64,000 nt of DNA from JAJDAH01 sp964487605 (GTDB lineage Bacteria; Myxococcota_A; Polyangia; Polyangiales; Polyangiaceae). Made by a program: the position numbers and the translations under genes. The notes under the pieces were generated by a model. It was given only the letters and a program-made list of their open reading frames with translations, searched no databases and had not been told where the DNA came from. This document shows, piece by piece, positions 1 through 8,936 of the stretch. Numbering within the stretch: the first letter of the stretch is position 1; the number at the start of each line of letters is the position of its first letter. Location of the stretch: contig CAZARU010000021.1 of the NCBI GenBank assembly GCA_964487605.1, forward strand, positions 1-64,000, read 5' to 3'.

Positions 1-98
1 GCGAGTGCCGTGGCCAGCACGAGCCCCCCCGACCCGAGGAGCGCCGCCGCTCGGTGGCGGTGCCCGTCGCGCTCCACGTCCGCTCGCGTCACCGACAC
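1..98 (-). CDS. 5' end of an unknown gene leaving the window
   Basis: Only the first 32 codons are present. The GTG start at 98 has a GAGGAG ribosome binding site 6 nt upstream (plus-strand 105-110). The reading begins with about 16 polar residues rich in Arg, His and Asp. An Ala/Leu/Gly hydrophobic run follows, which looks like a signal anchor or first membrane segment. It is divergent from trmO. No family can be assigned from so short a piece. Confidence 0.4.
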   Translation of the reverse strand, partial: MSVTRADVERDGHRHRAAALLGSGGLVLATAL

Positions 99-256
99 CG
101 CACGCTCCTCGTGAATCGACCCACTGCTCAGGGTGACGGGTGAAGCGGTCGTGGGTCAAGCCGTCGGAAAGGGACATCGGTGTTCGGCGACCCACGACGG
201 GCGTAGACTCGACGTTGACGGCGCGCTCCGCGCACAGCGCCGCCGAGGTCTGTCTC

Positions 257-1039
257 GTGACCCTGTCCTTCGAGCCCATCGGCGTCGCCCGCACGCCCTA
301 CGTCGAGAAGGCGGAGGCGCCGCGCCAGCCCGGGCTCGAACACGGCGTGCACGGCACCATCGAGCTGGAGCCGAACCGCGGACTGGAGCACGCGCTGGAC
401 GACCTGGCGAGTTGGAAGCACGTCTGGCTGCTCTCCTACTTTCACCAGGCGGAGGGATGGCGGCCAAAGGTCCTGCCACCGCGGAGCCCCCGGAAGCGCC
501 GAGGGGTCCTCGCGACGCGATCTCCCCACCGTCCCAACCCCATCGGCTTGAGCGTCGTGAGGCTCCTATCGGTGGAGCGCCTGACGCTCCACGTCGTGGG
601 GATCGATCTTCTGGACGGAACGCCGATCCTCGACGTGAAGCCTTACGTCGCCTACGCGGACGCGATCCCCGACGACGACAGCGGCTGGGTGAGCCGCCCG
701 GAAGATCCGGGTCGGGAATGGAGCGTCGGCTACACGGACCGCGCCGCCGAGCAGATCGCGTGGCTGGCCGAGCGGGGAGTCCACCTCGAGGAGCGCATCA
801 CGGCGGTGCTGCGCATGGGCCCGCATCCCCATGCCTACCGGCGGATCAAGCCCACCGACGCCGGCTATCGACTCGCAGTGCGCGAGTGGCGCGCTCGCTT
901 CCGGCAGGTGGGCGACCGCGCGCTGGTCGTGGACGCGATAGAAACGGGCTACCGATCACGGGAAATCCTCCGCGACGACGGCGGCGACGCCCTGGACGTC
1001 CATCGCGCGTTCCTGAGGCAGTTCGGGGCCATCGTGTGA
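257..1039 (+). CDS. trmO: tRNA (N6-threonylcarbamoyladenosine37-N6)-methyltransferase TrmO
   Basis: This is a SAM-dependent enzyme that N6-methylates t6A37 in threonine tRNAs, from the TrmO/YaeB/VirR family (260 aa). The family signature SPHRPNPIGLS is intact in the first half, after the typical FEPIGVARTPY opening. The C-terminal part is the extra domain seen in proteobacterial TrmO. I chose GTG 257 because homology begins right after it; the frame is open further upstream but that stretch is Arg/Ser-rich and unlike the family. The stop overlaps the GTG of the next gene (GTGA at 1036-1039), so translational coupling is likely although the two functions look unrelated. A t6A-related gene (yciO-like) lies far away at 48.9 kb. 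Confidence 0.9.
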   Translation: MTLSFEPIGVARTPYVEKAEAPRQPGLEHGVHGTIELEPNRGLEHALDDLASWKHVWLLSYFHQAEGWRPKVLPPRSPRKRRGVLATRSPHRPNPIGLSVVRLLSVERLTLHVVGIDLLDGTPILDVKPYVAYADAIPDDDSGWVSRPEDPGREWSVGYTDRAAEQIAWLAERGVHLEERITAVLRMGPHPHAYRRIKPTDAGYRLAVREWRARFRQVGDRALVVDAIETGYRSREILRDDGGDALDVHRAFLRQFGAIV

Positions 1040-2370
1040 GGCAGGCCCCGTCCCTCCCGACGTGTCGAGGGGTCCTGGCCGGAGCCTTCTTCGGGCTCAC
1101 GTACGCGACGCCGGCCCGCGCGGAGCCGGGAGGCGTGGTCTCGGCCGGGTACGTGCACTCGTGGGTGTCCGGCCGCTCGCCCGCGGCGGGCAACGGTCTG
1201 GAACTCACGTACCTGTACTACCCGAGCGGCGAGGCGGACATCGTGCCGTGGGCCGTCGGCGGATTCAGCCAGGTGATGAGCTACGACGGGACACTGCGCC
1301 TGGCCGTCGGTCCGCAGGTCACCTACCGGCGCCTGCTCGGCTTCGAAGCGGGCTACGCGTTTCGCGACGCGGACCGGACTCACGAGGGCACGCACGGGCT
1401 CCATCTCGCGACGTTCGCGACGATCGGCCTCGTGTCGTTCGCCCTGCGCATCGGGCCCGCCTTCGGAGGTGAGCGCGGCCACGGGTACGAGGTCGCCCCG
1501 ACCCTCGGCATCAAGTTCCCCATCCCGGTCCACGGCGAATACCCGAACCTCCTGCCCGTCCGCGCTCCGAGCATGACGTTCGGACATCGAGGGCGACCCT
1601 TGCGCGACGGGCACGAAGTGCTGCTGCCCGCCGTGCACCTCGCGGACGACTCGCCCAGGTCTGGGCGGTCGTGGAGCACGGCGCTTCGCCACGAAGTGCT
1701 CGCGCTCGGCCGGCGCGCGCGATCCGCCCTCGCCGAGCGGTGGATGGCCGACGCGCGCTCGGAGCACGCGTCCGTGGCGGCGTTCGAGCGCCTCGCCCAC
1801 GAGCTGCGAGAGCTGGGCGCGCCGCACTCCCTGGTCCGGGCCGCCGAGCGCGCCGCAACCGACGAGCGGCGACACGCGGACCTGTGCACGACGCTCGCGT
1901 CGCTCTACGCGGGCCGCCGGATCGTGCTCTGGACCGACGCGGCACCCGCGCCGCGGCGCGCATCGCTGGAGGTCGTCGCGCGCGAGGCGCTCCTCGACGG
2001 CTGGGTCGGGGAGGGCGTGGCGGCGCGCGTGGCCCGGCACGCGGCGGAGCGCGCGCATCCGGGCCTGCGCCGGGCGCTGGGCTCGATAGGCCGCGACGAA
2101 GCGCGCCACGCGGCGCTCGGGCGGCGCATCTTCGAGTGGAGCGCCGGCCATCGCGGCCTGCGCCTCCACGAAACCGCGCGGGAGCTGCTGGCCGCACCCC
2201 GCCACGTGACACCACCGCCGCGGATCCCAAGGGGGATCCCCGCGCGGGTCTTCGAGCGTCACGGGCAGGTCGGCGCGAAGACCGAGCGCCGGGCCCTCGC
2301 GCGCACCCTCGTCGAGGTGCGGGTCGAGGCCTTCCAATCGCGCTTCCGTGGGCGCGCGGCCCTTTGCTAA
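1036..2370 (+). CDS. Outer-membrane-barrel-like domain fused to a ferritin-like di-iron domain
   Basis: A 444-aa protein with two unlike halves. Residues 1-29 form a signal peptide ending AxA. Residues 30-170 alternate polar and aromatic/hydrophobic residues in short strands separated by glycines, as in small outer-membrane barrels. Residues 235-370 are a ferritin-like four-helix domain with the full ligand pattern: Glu243, Glu277-x-x-His280, Glu326, Glu355-x-x-His358. The last 70 residues are basic. The ferritin-like domain probably binds a di-iron centre; the substrate is unknown. The start GTG 1036 overlaps the trmO stop. The TAA stop overlaps a TAAACT promoter hexamer for the next gene. 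The domain calls are mine from pattern; no named family combining them is known to me. Confidence 0.7.
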   Translation: MRQAPSLPTCRGVLAGAFFGLTYATPARAEPGGVVSAGYVHSWVSGRSPAAGNGLELTYLYYPSGEADIVPWAVGGFSQVMSYDGTLRLAVGPQVTYRRLLGFEAGYAFRDADRTHEGTHGLHLATFATIGLVSFALRIGPAFGGERGHGYEVAPTLGIKFPIPVHGEYPNLLPVRAPSMTFGHRGRPLRDGHEVLLPAVHLADDSPRSGRSWSTALRHEVLALGRRARSALAERWMADARSEHASVAAFERLAHELRELGAPHSLVRAAERAATDERRHADLCTTLASLYAGRRIVLWTDAAPAPRRASLEVVAREALLDGWVGEGVAARVARHAAERAHPGLRRALGSIGRDEARHAALGRRIFEWSAGHRGLRLHETARELLAAPRHVTPPPRIPRGIPARVFERHGQVGAKTERRALARTLVEVRVEAFQSRFRGRAALC

Positions 2371-2373
2371 ACT
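2368..2373 (+). promoter_or_regulatory. Candidate -10 hexamer TAAACT
   Basis: TAAACT ends 7 nt before an in-frame GTG at 2381 and shares its TAA with the stop codon of the preceding gene. It fits the TANNNT signal seen before several starts in this window. If it is used as a leaderless start, the GDPD protein would begin at 2381. Confidence 0.35.
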
Positions 2374-2431
2374 CGGCGTCGTGCGGAGGAGGGCAGGTGG
2401 GGTCGTGGCAGTCGCCGGCGTCGGTGCTCGG

Positions 2432-3484
2432 ATGAGCACCGCGCGATTCCTCGTGACCGCGGCCGTCGCGTGCTGGTCGAGCGCGTGCGGCGGCGACGAG
2501 GACGCGAGCGGGACCGGCGGCGCCGCCGGAAGCAGCGGCAGCTCCGCAGGCAGCGCGGGAACGGGCGCCGGAACCGGCGGGGCGGCAGGCGGCGGCGGTG
2601 CGGCGGGCAGCGAGGACTCGGGAACCGACGCGCCACCCGGACCGCTCGGCCCCGAGGCGTACGATTGTCGCGCGGCCTCTGTTCCCGATCGCCGCAGCAC
2701 CGTCCCGCTCGGCTGCACGACGGATCGCACCTGCAAGGAGCGCATGGTCAGCGCGCACCGCGGTGCAGGCGCCCCGGGCGTGCTCGCCCCGGAGAACACG
2801 CTCTCCGCGCTGCGCGCCGCCATCGCCGTCGGCGCCGACTACACCGAGACCGACGCCCAGCCGACGAGCGACGACATCGTCGTCCTCGTCCACGACGACA
2901 CCGTCGATCGCACGACGGACGGCTCGGGACGGGTCGCCGACATGACGCTCGCCGAGGTGCAGGCGCTCGGCATCACGGCCACGACCTACGACGGAGACTT
3001 CGCGTGCGAGCGTGTCCCGACCCTGGTGGAGTGGCTCGATGTCGCCAAGGGTCGCATCACGACCATCATCGACACGAGCAAGACGCCCCGGCGCGATCTC
3101 ATCGTGGCCGCCGTCCGCGAGGCGGACGCCTTCGCGAACGTCATCTTCGACCACGGCGACGTCACCGTCCTCGACGAGGTCCTCGCCCTCGAGCCCACCG
3201 CGCAGATCCTGGTCCGCGCGACCAGTCAGGCGGAGCTCGACCAGAAGCTCGCGCACTTCTCCACTCACCCGCCCGTCTACGTACACATCGGGGACGCCTC
3301 GCCTTCGACGATGGTTCCGCTAGTCGAGGCCGCGGGCCAGAGAGTGTTCGCGCTGGGTTTCGGACGCGACCTCGTCGCCGGTATCGCAGGCGACGTCACG
3401 GGGTACGCCGAATCGTACGACGCGGGGATCACCATCCTTCAGTCGAACCGGCCCGAACTCGCCGCGAAGTTCCTCGGGCGCTAA
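2432..3484 (+). CDS. Glycerophosphodiester phosphodiesterase lipoprotein
   Basis: A secreted GDPD-family enzyme (350 aa) that would hydrolyse glycerophosphodiesters to glycerol-3-phosphate and an alcohol. Residues 1-19 are a lipoprotein signal ending SSAC. A Gly/Ser/Ala linker of about 45 residues follows. The catalytic domain then shows the metal and phosphate motifs in order: HRG near residue 108, the PENTL Glu, ETDAQ, and VHDDTVDRTTDG. The barrel closes with the GDPD-typical final strand near the C-terminus. I chose ATG 2432 because it gives a clean signal peptide; GTG 2381 is in frame and has a promoter-like TAAACT 7 nt upstream, so a 17-residue longer form is possible. The stop overlaps the stop of the convergent gene by 4 bp. 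Confidence 0.85.
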   Translation: MSTARFLVTAAVACWSSACGGDEDASGTGGAAGSSGSSAGSAGTGAGTGGAAGGGGAAGSEDSGTDAPPGPLGPEAYDCRAASVPDRRSTVPLGCTTDRTCKERMVSAHRGAGAPGVLAPENTLSALRAAIAVGADYTETDAQPTSDDIVVLVHDDTVDRTTDGSGRVADMTLAEVQALGITATTYDGDFACERVPTLVEWLDVAKGRITTIIDTSKTPRRDLIVAAVREADAFANVIFDHGDVTVLDEVLALEPTAQILVRATSQAELDQKLAHFSTHPPVYVHIGDASPSTMVPLVEAAGQRVFALGFGRDLVAGIAGDVTGYAESYDAGITILQSNRPELAAKFLGR

Positions 3485-4383
3485 CCCTCGCCGCCCTCAG
3501 CGGTCGCCCGGTCGATGCGGTAGTGCAGCCGCAGCACGGGAAGCCCCAGAAATCGGATGGAATGATCGCAGCGCAGGACGCCATGCTCGTCCACGTAGAG
3601 ACGGAAGTGCTCCTCGAGCGAACGGACGTACCACACGCGGAGCCGCTCAACGTCGACGCGCTGCACGCGGTAGAAGCCGACGTCTCCGAAGCCGCTTCCC
3701 GCGGACGACAGCTCGAAGACGCCGTCGGCGCCGGTGCGCGGCGCGAGCATCACGGTCGCGTTCCCGCCGGGCATCGGGAACACGACCTTGACGACGCGAC
3801 CTTCGCGCCGTGGCACGTGCCCGGTCATGTAGAAGCCGGTGTAGATCACCCGGCCACTCTCGACGAGGCGACGGTACCAGCCGGTGTATCGGGTCTCGCC
3901 TCCCGCGTCGCGAAGCAGCACGATCTCGCTGTCCATGCCCTTCGCCGACTCGAGGACGCGTAGCGGGAAGTTGAGCTGATTGACCTTGCGACTGATGGTG
4001 GTGACCAGTAGCCAGAGCCCGACGCTCCCCGGGAACGAGGTCTCGGCCCACACGTCCATCCGGTAGCCAGCGGTGTTCTCGTAGAACTCCCGAACCGCCG
4101 GCGGAAGGCGCCCCAGGTCGAGCTCCGCCGACGCGAGCTCGTCGAAGCGAGGGATGAGCCCGCCCTCGCGCGCGCGCCGCACGAGCGTCAGGCCCTCCTT
4201 GCGCGCGAGCTCCTCGTAGGGAGCATCGCCGATGACCTCGCCCCCCGTCGGGCCACTCAGCCAGGGGACGTCGCTCTCGCGAACGACGCTGCCGAAGACT
4301 CGGATGAGGAAGTAGATGAACGCGGCGCCGGCCGCGGCAACGAACGATCGGAACGCGCCGAGTGGCTCGTCACGGGGCGGCAT
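3481..4383 (-). CDS. Unrecognised 300-aa protein with N-terminal membrane anchor
   Basis: I do not recognise a family. Residues 13-30 are a hydrophobic Ala/Phe/Ile segment, probably a signal anchor. The rest is soluble and rich in Arg, Val and aromatic residues. A middle region (FYENTAGYRMDVWAET) and a GWYRRLVESGRVIYTGFY segment suggest a beta-rich ligand-binding fold. It lies directly downstream of the BASS transporter gene and overlaps it by 14 bp if ATG 4383 is used. ATG 4419 would give 12 more residues and a longer overlap. Co-transcription with the transporter is likely, but a shared function is not shown. Its stop overlaps that of the convergent GDPD gene. Confidence 0.65.
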   Translation of the reverse strand: MPPRDEPLGAFRSFVAAAGAAFIYFLIRVFGSVVRESDVPWLSGPTGGEVIGDAPYEELARKEGLTLVRRAREGGLIPRFDELASAELDLGRLPPAVREFYENTAGYRMDVWAETSFPGSVGLWLLVTTISRKVNQLNFPLRVLESAKGMDSEIVLLRDAGGETRYTGWYRRLVESGRVIYTGFYMTGHVPRREGRVVKVVFPMPGGNATVMLAPRTGADGVFELSSAGSGFGDVGFYRVQRVDVERLRVWYVRSLEEHFRLYVDEHGVLRCDHSIRFLGLPVLRLHYRIDRATAEGGEG

Positions 4384-5278
4384 TGCCGTCCAGAGGCGCG
4401 CTGGCAGCCGCGCGGTCATCTGGCCGGCCGAGGTTCACGAGGAACGCGAAGGCGCCGCCGGTGGCGAACATGATGAGGCTGTAGATCGCAGGCGAGATCG
4501 ACATCTCGGCGTTGTCGAGCAGCGTGCTCGTGACGAAGAGCGCCGTGGTCCCGTTCTGGATGCCGACCTCGATGCCGATGGCGATGGACTGAGCCGCACC
4601 GAGCCGACCCGCCTTGCTCACCCCGTAGCCGACCGCCATCGCCGTCGCGTTCAGGAGCAGCGCCGCGAGACCCACCTGGGCGAACCACGCCGGGAGGTTG
4701 GCCCACTCCTTGCGCACGAGCGATGCGATGATCGCGAAGAGCGCGACGGTGGAGAGCACCTTCACCGCACGCTCGCTTCGAGCCGCGAAGGCAGGGCGAC
4801 GCGCGTTGACGAGCATGCCGATCGCGACCGGGACGATCGTGATGGCCACCAGGACGACGACCGTCTGCCCGATGGGCAGCTCGATCGCCGCGGTGGACCC
4901 CATGAGGCGGCTCATCGCCAGGTTGGTCAGCAGCGGAATGGTCAAGGGCGTCACCAGGCTGACGACCGCCGTGAGCGTCACCGACAGGGCGAGGTCACCG
5001 CGCGCGAGGAAGGTGAACATGTTCGACGTCGTCCCGCCGGGACAGAAGGCGAGAACGAGCAAGCCGACCGCGAGCGCCGGCGTGAGGCTCACGACGCTGA
5101 GCACTCCGAGCCCGACGAGCGGGAGGAGGACCATCTGGCACCCGATGCCGATGAGCAGCGCCTTCGGAAACTTCGCCACGCGGGCGAAGTCCGCGGGGCG
5201 CAGCGACAGGCCCATGCCGAGCATGACGACGAAGAGCGCGATCGGGAGAACGACCTGGGTGACGACGCTGCCCTGCAC
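4370..5278 (-). CDS. Bile acid:sodium symporter (BASS) family transporter
   Basis: A 302-aa inner-membrane secondary transporter with about nine hydrophobic segments. The BASS hallmarks are present: CPGGTTSNMFTFLARGD near residue 79, where the crossover helix and sodium site lie, and EVGIQNGTTAL in the C-terminal half. Bacterial members carry organic anions with sodium; the substrate here is unknown. GTG 5278 is the start: homology begins there. TAGAAG lies 6 nt upstream and could act as either a weak -10 or part of an AGAAGG ribosome binding site. It is divergent from the ABC exporter operon. Confidence 0.88.
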   Translation of the reverse strand: MQGSVVTQVVLPIALFVVMLGMGLSLRPADFARVAKFPKALLIGIGCQMVLLPLVGLGVLSVVSLTPALAVGLLVLAFCPGGTTSNMFTFLARGDLALSVTLTAVVSLVTPLTIPLLTNLAMSRLMGSTAAIELPIGQTVVVLVAITIVPVAIGMLVNARRPAFAARSERAVKVLSTVALFAIIASLVRKEWANLPAWFAQVGLAALLLNATAMAVGYGVSKAGRLGAAQSIAIGIEVGIQNGTTALFVTSTLLDNAEMSISPAIYSLIMFATGGAFAFLVNLGRPDDRAAASAPLDGNAAP

Positions 5279-5362
5279 GACCGCCTTCTAGCATGCTCGA
5301 GCGCGTTCGATGCGCGCCAGGTTGCACGCCCCGCCCTCAGCGTGTAACCCACGCGCGCCCCG

Positions 5363-6067
5363 ATGCTCGAAGCCGCCGATCTCTCCAAGCACTACGGCAA
5401 CGTCGTCGCGCTGCGCGGCCTGGACCTGCGGGTGGAGCCCGGCGAAATCTACTGCCTGCTCGGGGCGAACGGTGCCGGCAAGACGACGACGATTCAGCTC
5501 TTCCTCGGCTTCGTGGAGCCGACCTCCGGCCGGGCGCTCATCGACGGCAAGGACGTCAGGGACCACCCCGTCGAGACCAAGCGCGCCATCGCGTACATCC
5601 CGGAGAACGTGATGCTGTACCCGAACCTGACGGGCCTGGAGAACCTGGAGTACTTCGCCACGCTCGCGGGGCGGGGCGACCTCGAACCGTCGGACCTGGC
5701 TCGGCTCCTCGAGCGGGCCGGCCTCTCGAAGGAAGCTCACGAGCGCAGGGTCGGCACGTTCTCGAAGGGGATGCGCCAGAAGGTCGGCATCGCCCTCGCC
5801 ATGGCGAAGAACGCCCGCGCGCTCCTGCTCGACGAGCCGACGAGCGGCCTCGATCCGAAGGCTTCGAACGAGTTCTCGGCGCTCCTCGAGCAGGTCCGGG
5901 CCGATGGCGTCGCGGTGCTCATGGCGACCCACGACATCTTCCGCTCGAAGGAGGTCGGCGATCGGGTCGGCATCATGAAGCATGGCGAGCTGGTGGCCAC
6001 GCACGCGACGAAGGACCTGAGCCACGCCGACCTGGAGCGCGTGTACCTCGAGCACATGCATGAATGA
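5363..6067 (+). CDS. ABC-2 exporter ATP-binding protein
   Basis: A 234-aa cytoplasmic ATPase subunit. Walker A GANGAGKTT is near residues 34-42, the signature is FSKGMRQKVGIALA, Walker B ALLLDEPTSGLDP follows and the H-loop is MATHD. The sequence most resembles NosF/CcmA-type single-domain ATPases that pair with ABC-2 permeases. The stop overlaps the next gene by 8 bp (ATGAATGA region), and two permeases follow, so this is a three-gene transporter operon. The substrate cannot be read from the sequence. TAACCC 12 nt before the start is too far for the leaderless pattern seen elsewhere. Confidence 0.9.
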   Translation: MLEAADLSKHYGNVVALRGLDLRVEPGEIYCLLGANGAGKTTTIQLFLGFVEPTSGRALIDGKDVRDHPVETKRAIAYIPENVMLYPNLTGLENLEYFATLAGRGDLEPSDLARLLERAGLSKEAHERRVGTFSKGMRQKVGIALAMAKNARALLLDEPTSGLDPKASNEFSALLEQVRADGVAVLMATHDIFRSKEVGDRVGIMKHGELVATHATKDLSHADLERVYLEHMHE

Positions 6068-7526
6068 GCCGGGCTCGAACGTCGCCGCGACGAGGCTCCG
6101 GCTCGTCCTCGTCGTCGTGCGCAAGGAAATCCGGGAGGTCCTGCGTGACGGGCGGTTCTGGGTGTCCGGCGCGATCGTCCTCGGGCTGCTCGCCTTGGCG
6201 CTGGCGTTCGGCGTGAGGCAGGCCGAAGCGACGCACTCGGAGCGCACGGCCGCGCAGCAGACCGCGGACGCGCACTTCCTGGACCAGGAGGAGAAGAACC
6301 CTCACGCGGCTGCCCACTACGGCTCGTTCGTGTTCAAGCCGGGGGGCGCTCTGCCGTTCGTCGATCCCGGCGTGGAGCCGTTCGTCGGCGTCTCGCTGAA
6401 GCTCGAGGCACATCGCCGCAACGCCTTCGACGGCGCTCGCGCGCAGGACTCCGCCGGCCTGGCGCGCTTCGGGCGCTTCAGCGTCGCGACCGTGCTGCAG
6501 CTCCTGGTGCCGCTCCTCGTCGTCGGGATGGGCTTCGCGGCCTGGTCCGCCGAGCGCGAGCGGGGGACGCTGCGCCTCGTCGCCGCGTCCGGCGTCGCGC
6601 CGGTCCGGCTCCTGGCCGGCAAGGCGCTCGGCCTCACCACCGCGCTGGGCGCCCTCATGTTGCCCGCGGCGCTCCTCGGCGCGGTGATCGTCGCCGGTGC
6701 CGGCGACGGCGCCGGCGCGGTGCCCGTCGAGCGTGCCCTCGCGCTCGCGGTCGCCTACGGCGCCTACTTCGTCGTCTTTCTCGCGGTCACGCTCGGCGCC
6801 TCGGCGAGGGCAGCCTCCACCCGCGCGTCCCTCGTGACGTTGCTGGGGCTCTGGATCGCCTGGGCTCTCGTCATCCCGCGGGTCGCGGCAGACGCCGTCG
6901 CGTTGCTCGTCCCGACCCCGACGCCGACCGCCTTCGCAGAGCGCGTGAAGAAGAGCCTCGCCGACGGCCTCCCCAACGGGCCGCCCCGCGAGGAGCGCGT
7001 GAACGCCATCACGGAAGAGCTGATGGAGCGGAGCGGCTACAAGGGCGCCGAGACCCTCATGTCGGAGTCTCTGCTCGGCGGCATCGAGCTCGAGGCGGAG
7101 GCACGGTTCGAGAACGAGGTCCTCGACCACCACTTCGACGACCTCGAGCGCGTCGTGGAGCGGCAGGACAAGGCGACGCAGTGGGCGGCGATCGTGTCGC
7201 CACCGGCGGCCATTCGCTCCCTGTCCATGGCATTCGCCGGGACGGACCACGCGCACCACCGGCACTTCGCCCACGCGGCCGAGGGGCATCGTCGCGCGCT
7301 GGTGGACGCGCTGAACGAAGAGCTCGGCACGCGGGGCGGCGCCGACGTCTGGAGCTACGTGGCGGGGCGCGAGACGTGGGAACGCATGCCGAAGTTCCAG
7401 TATCGACGGCCCAGCGCCGCGTGGGTCCTCGAGCGGCAGGCCGTGAGCGCCGCGCTTCTGGGCGGCTGGGTCGTCGTCAGCGTCGCCTTCGCCTTCGCCG
7501 CGGCGCGACGCGTCCGGGTGGTGTGA
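6060..7526 (+). CDS. ABC-2 type permease (DUF3526-like) 1
   Basis: A 488-aa permease. The first membrane helix is at residues 34-52. A large extracytoplasmic loop of about 85 residues follows. The core helices cluster at residues 145-300, including the SAERERGTLRLVAASGV segment that marks ABC-2 exporters of the DUF3526 group. A second soluble loop (about 305-455) contains a His-rich patch (DHAHHRHFAH). The last helix is near the C-terminus. It is translationally coupled to the ATPase gene and followed after 3 bp by a second permease of the same design, so the exporter is probably a heterodimeric membrane part plus an ATPase dimer. Confidence 0.82.
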   Translation: MNEPGSNVAATRLRLVLVVVRKEIREVLRDGRFWVSGAIVLGLLALALAFGVRQAEATHSERTAAQQTADAHFLDQEEKNPHAAAHYGSFVFKPGGALPFVDPGVEPFVGVSLKLEAHRRNAFDGARAQDSAGLARFGRFSVATVLQLLVPLLVVGMGFAAWSAERERGTLRLVAASGVAPVRLLAGKALGLTTALGALMLPAALLGAVIVAGAGDGAGAVPVERALALAVAYGAYFVVFLAVTLGASARAASTRASLVTLLGLWIAWALVIPRVAADAVALLVPTPTPTAFAERVKKSLADGLPNGPPREERVNAITEELMERSGYKGAETLMSESLLGGIELEAEARFENEVLDHHFDDLERVVERQDKATQWAAIVSPPAAIRSLSMAFAGTDHAHHRHFAHAAEGHRRALVDALNEELGTRGGADVWSYVAGRETWERMPKFQYRRPSAAWVLERQAVSAALLGGWVVVSVAFAFAAARRVRVV

Positions 7527-7529
7527 GCG

Positions 7530-8936
7530 ATGTTCTCCACGGTCGTACGCGTCGAGTGGTCGAGCGCCCTGCGCGAGCGGAGCCGGTGGATGGTGCTCGG
7601 CATCTTCACGGCGCTGGTCGCCTACGCGGCCATCGGTGGGCGCCAGGCGGTGCGCGCGGAGCGCCAGGCCATCGAGGCCGCCGCGCGCCACGAGACCGAA
7701 GCGCGCGAGCGCCTGCGGGCGGAGGTCGACGCGATTCATCGCGGCGCGCCGGCCCGCGCGGCTGCCGACCCCCGAAGCCCGCTCCAGGTGGGCCGTGATC
7801 TCCTTCCACGCGTCGCCGCGCTCGACCCAGCCCCCCTCGCCGGCATCGCCGTGGGGCAGCGCGACGTGCTCCCGCAGATCTACCAGGTGACGACGCGCGC
7901 CCTGCTCGCCGAGGCCGGGCAGGCCGACGCCGCCAACCCGACCCGGAGGGCGTCGGGCCCCTTCGACCTCGCCTTCGTCCTGGTCTTCCTGCTCCCCCTG
8001 GTCGTGCTGGCTGCCAGCTACGACGTCCTCTCGAGCGAAAGGGAGGGAGGCACGCTCGCGCTCGTTCTGTCGCAGCCGGTGTCACTGACGACTTTCGTGA
8101 TGGGCAAGGTCGCCCAGCGCGCGATGTTCCTCGTCGCAGGAACGTGCATGCTCACCGTCGCAGGCACCGTCGCCGCCGGAGCGCGCCTCTCGGAGGCCGG
8201 TGGTCCGGCGGGGCTCGCGATGCTCCTCGGACTGCAGAGCGGGTACGTGCTGTTCTGGCTCGCCTGCGCCGTGGCGGTGAACGCCTGGGGCCGCTCCTCC
8301 GCCGCCAACGCCCTGTCCCTCGTCGCGGTGTGGCTCGCGTTCACGGTGGTGGTACCCGGCCTCGCCGCCGTCACCACGGACGCGCTGCACCCGACACCGT
8401 CACGCGCGGAGCTGGTCAACCTGACCCGGAGCGCGGCGCGCGAGGCGGGAGCCAGGTTGAGCGCGCTCGAGGGCAATCACGGGCTCGCGCCGGCGGCCGT
8501 GGACAAGCGCGCCATCGAGGCTCAGGAGGAGATCGAGCGCCGCGTGGAGCCGGTGGCTCGCCGCTTCGACGAGCAGCTCGGCCGTCAACAGTCGCTGGTC
8601 GACTCGCTACGGTTCGTCTCGCCGGCGCTGCTGCTGCACGAGGGCCTCACCGACGTCGCGGGGAGCGGCGTCCGACGCCATCAGCAGTTCTCCCGGAACG
8701 TGGCTCGATTTCAGCGCGAGCTCAGGGCGTTTTTCTTCTCCCGGACCGAGGCGGACGCACGCCTCAGCGTCCGCGACTACGAGACGATGCCCAGGTTCAC
8801 CCACGAAGATCCGCCGCTCGGCGAGGCAGTGTCGCGCGTGCTCGTGAGCCTCACGGCCCTCGGCGGGATGTGCGCGCTCTTGATCGCCGTCGCCGTCGTG
8901 GGCCTGCGAAGGAACTTCAGTCGCGGATTTCGATGA
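7530..8936 (+). CDS. ABC-2 type permease (DUF3526-like) 2
   Basis: A 468-aa partner of the preceding permease with the same layout: N-terminal helix at about residues 21-37, a charged coiled extracytoplasmic loop, then a helix cluster with SSEREGGTLALVLSQPVS, the ABC-2 coupling-helix motif. A second long loop (residues about 285-425) precedes the last helix. The gene begins 3 nt after the first permease stop. Its 3' end overlaps the convergent FKBP gene by 20 bp, so no terminator hairpin can lie between them. The substrate is unknown; related permeases sit beside NosF-type ATPases. Confidence 0.82.
   Translation: MFSTVVRVEWSSALRERSRWMVLGIFTALVAYAAIGGRQAVRAERQAIEAAARHETEARERLRAEVDAIHRGAPARAAADPRSPLQVGRDLLPRVAALDPAPLAGIAVGQRDVLPQIYQVTTRALLAEAGQADAANPTRRASGPFDLAFVLVFLLPLVVLAASYDVLSSEREGGTLALVLSQPVSLTTFVMGKVAQRAMFLVAGTCMLTVAGTVAAGARLSEAGGPAGLAMLLGLQSGYVLFWLACAVAVNAWGRSSAANALSLVAVWLAFTVVVPGLAAVTTDALHPTPSRAELVNLTRSAAREAGARLSALEGNHGLAPAAVDKRAIEAQEEIERRVEPVARRFDEQLGRQQSLVDSLRFVSPALLLHEGLTDVAGSGVRRHQQFSRNVARFQRELRAFFFSRTEADARLSVRDYETMPRFTHEDPPLGEAVSRVLVSLTALGGMCALLIAVAVVGLRRNFSRGFR

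Noticed and set aside
133..1035. The frame of the barrel-ferritin gene is open back to position 133.
   Set aside because: It overlaps trmO entirely in another frame and reads as Arg/Pro-rich shadow. The signal peptide begins at GTG 1036.
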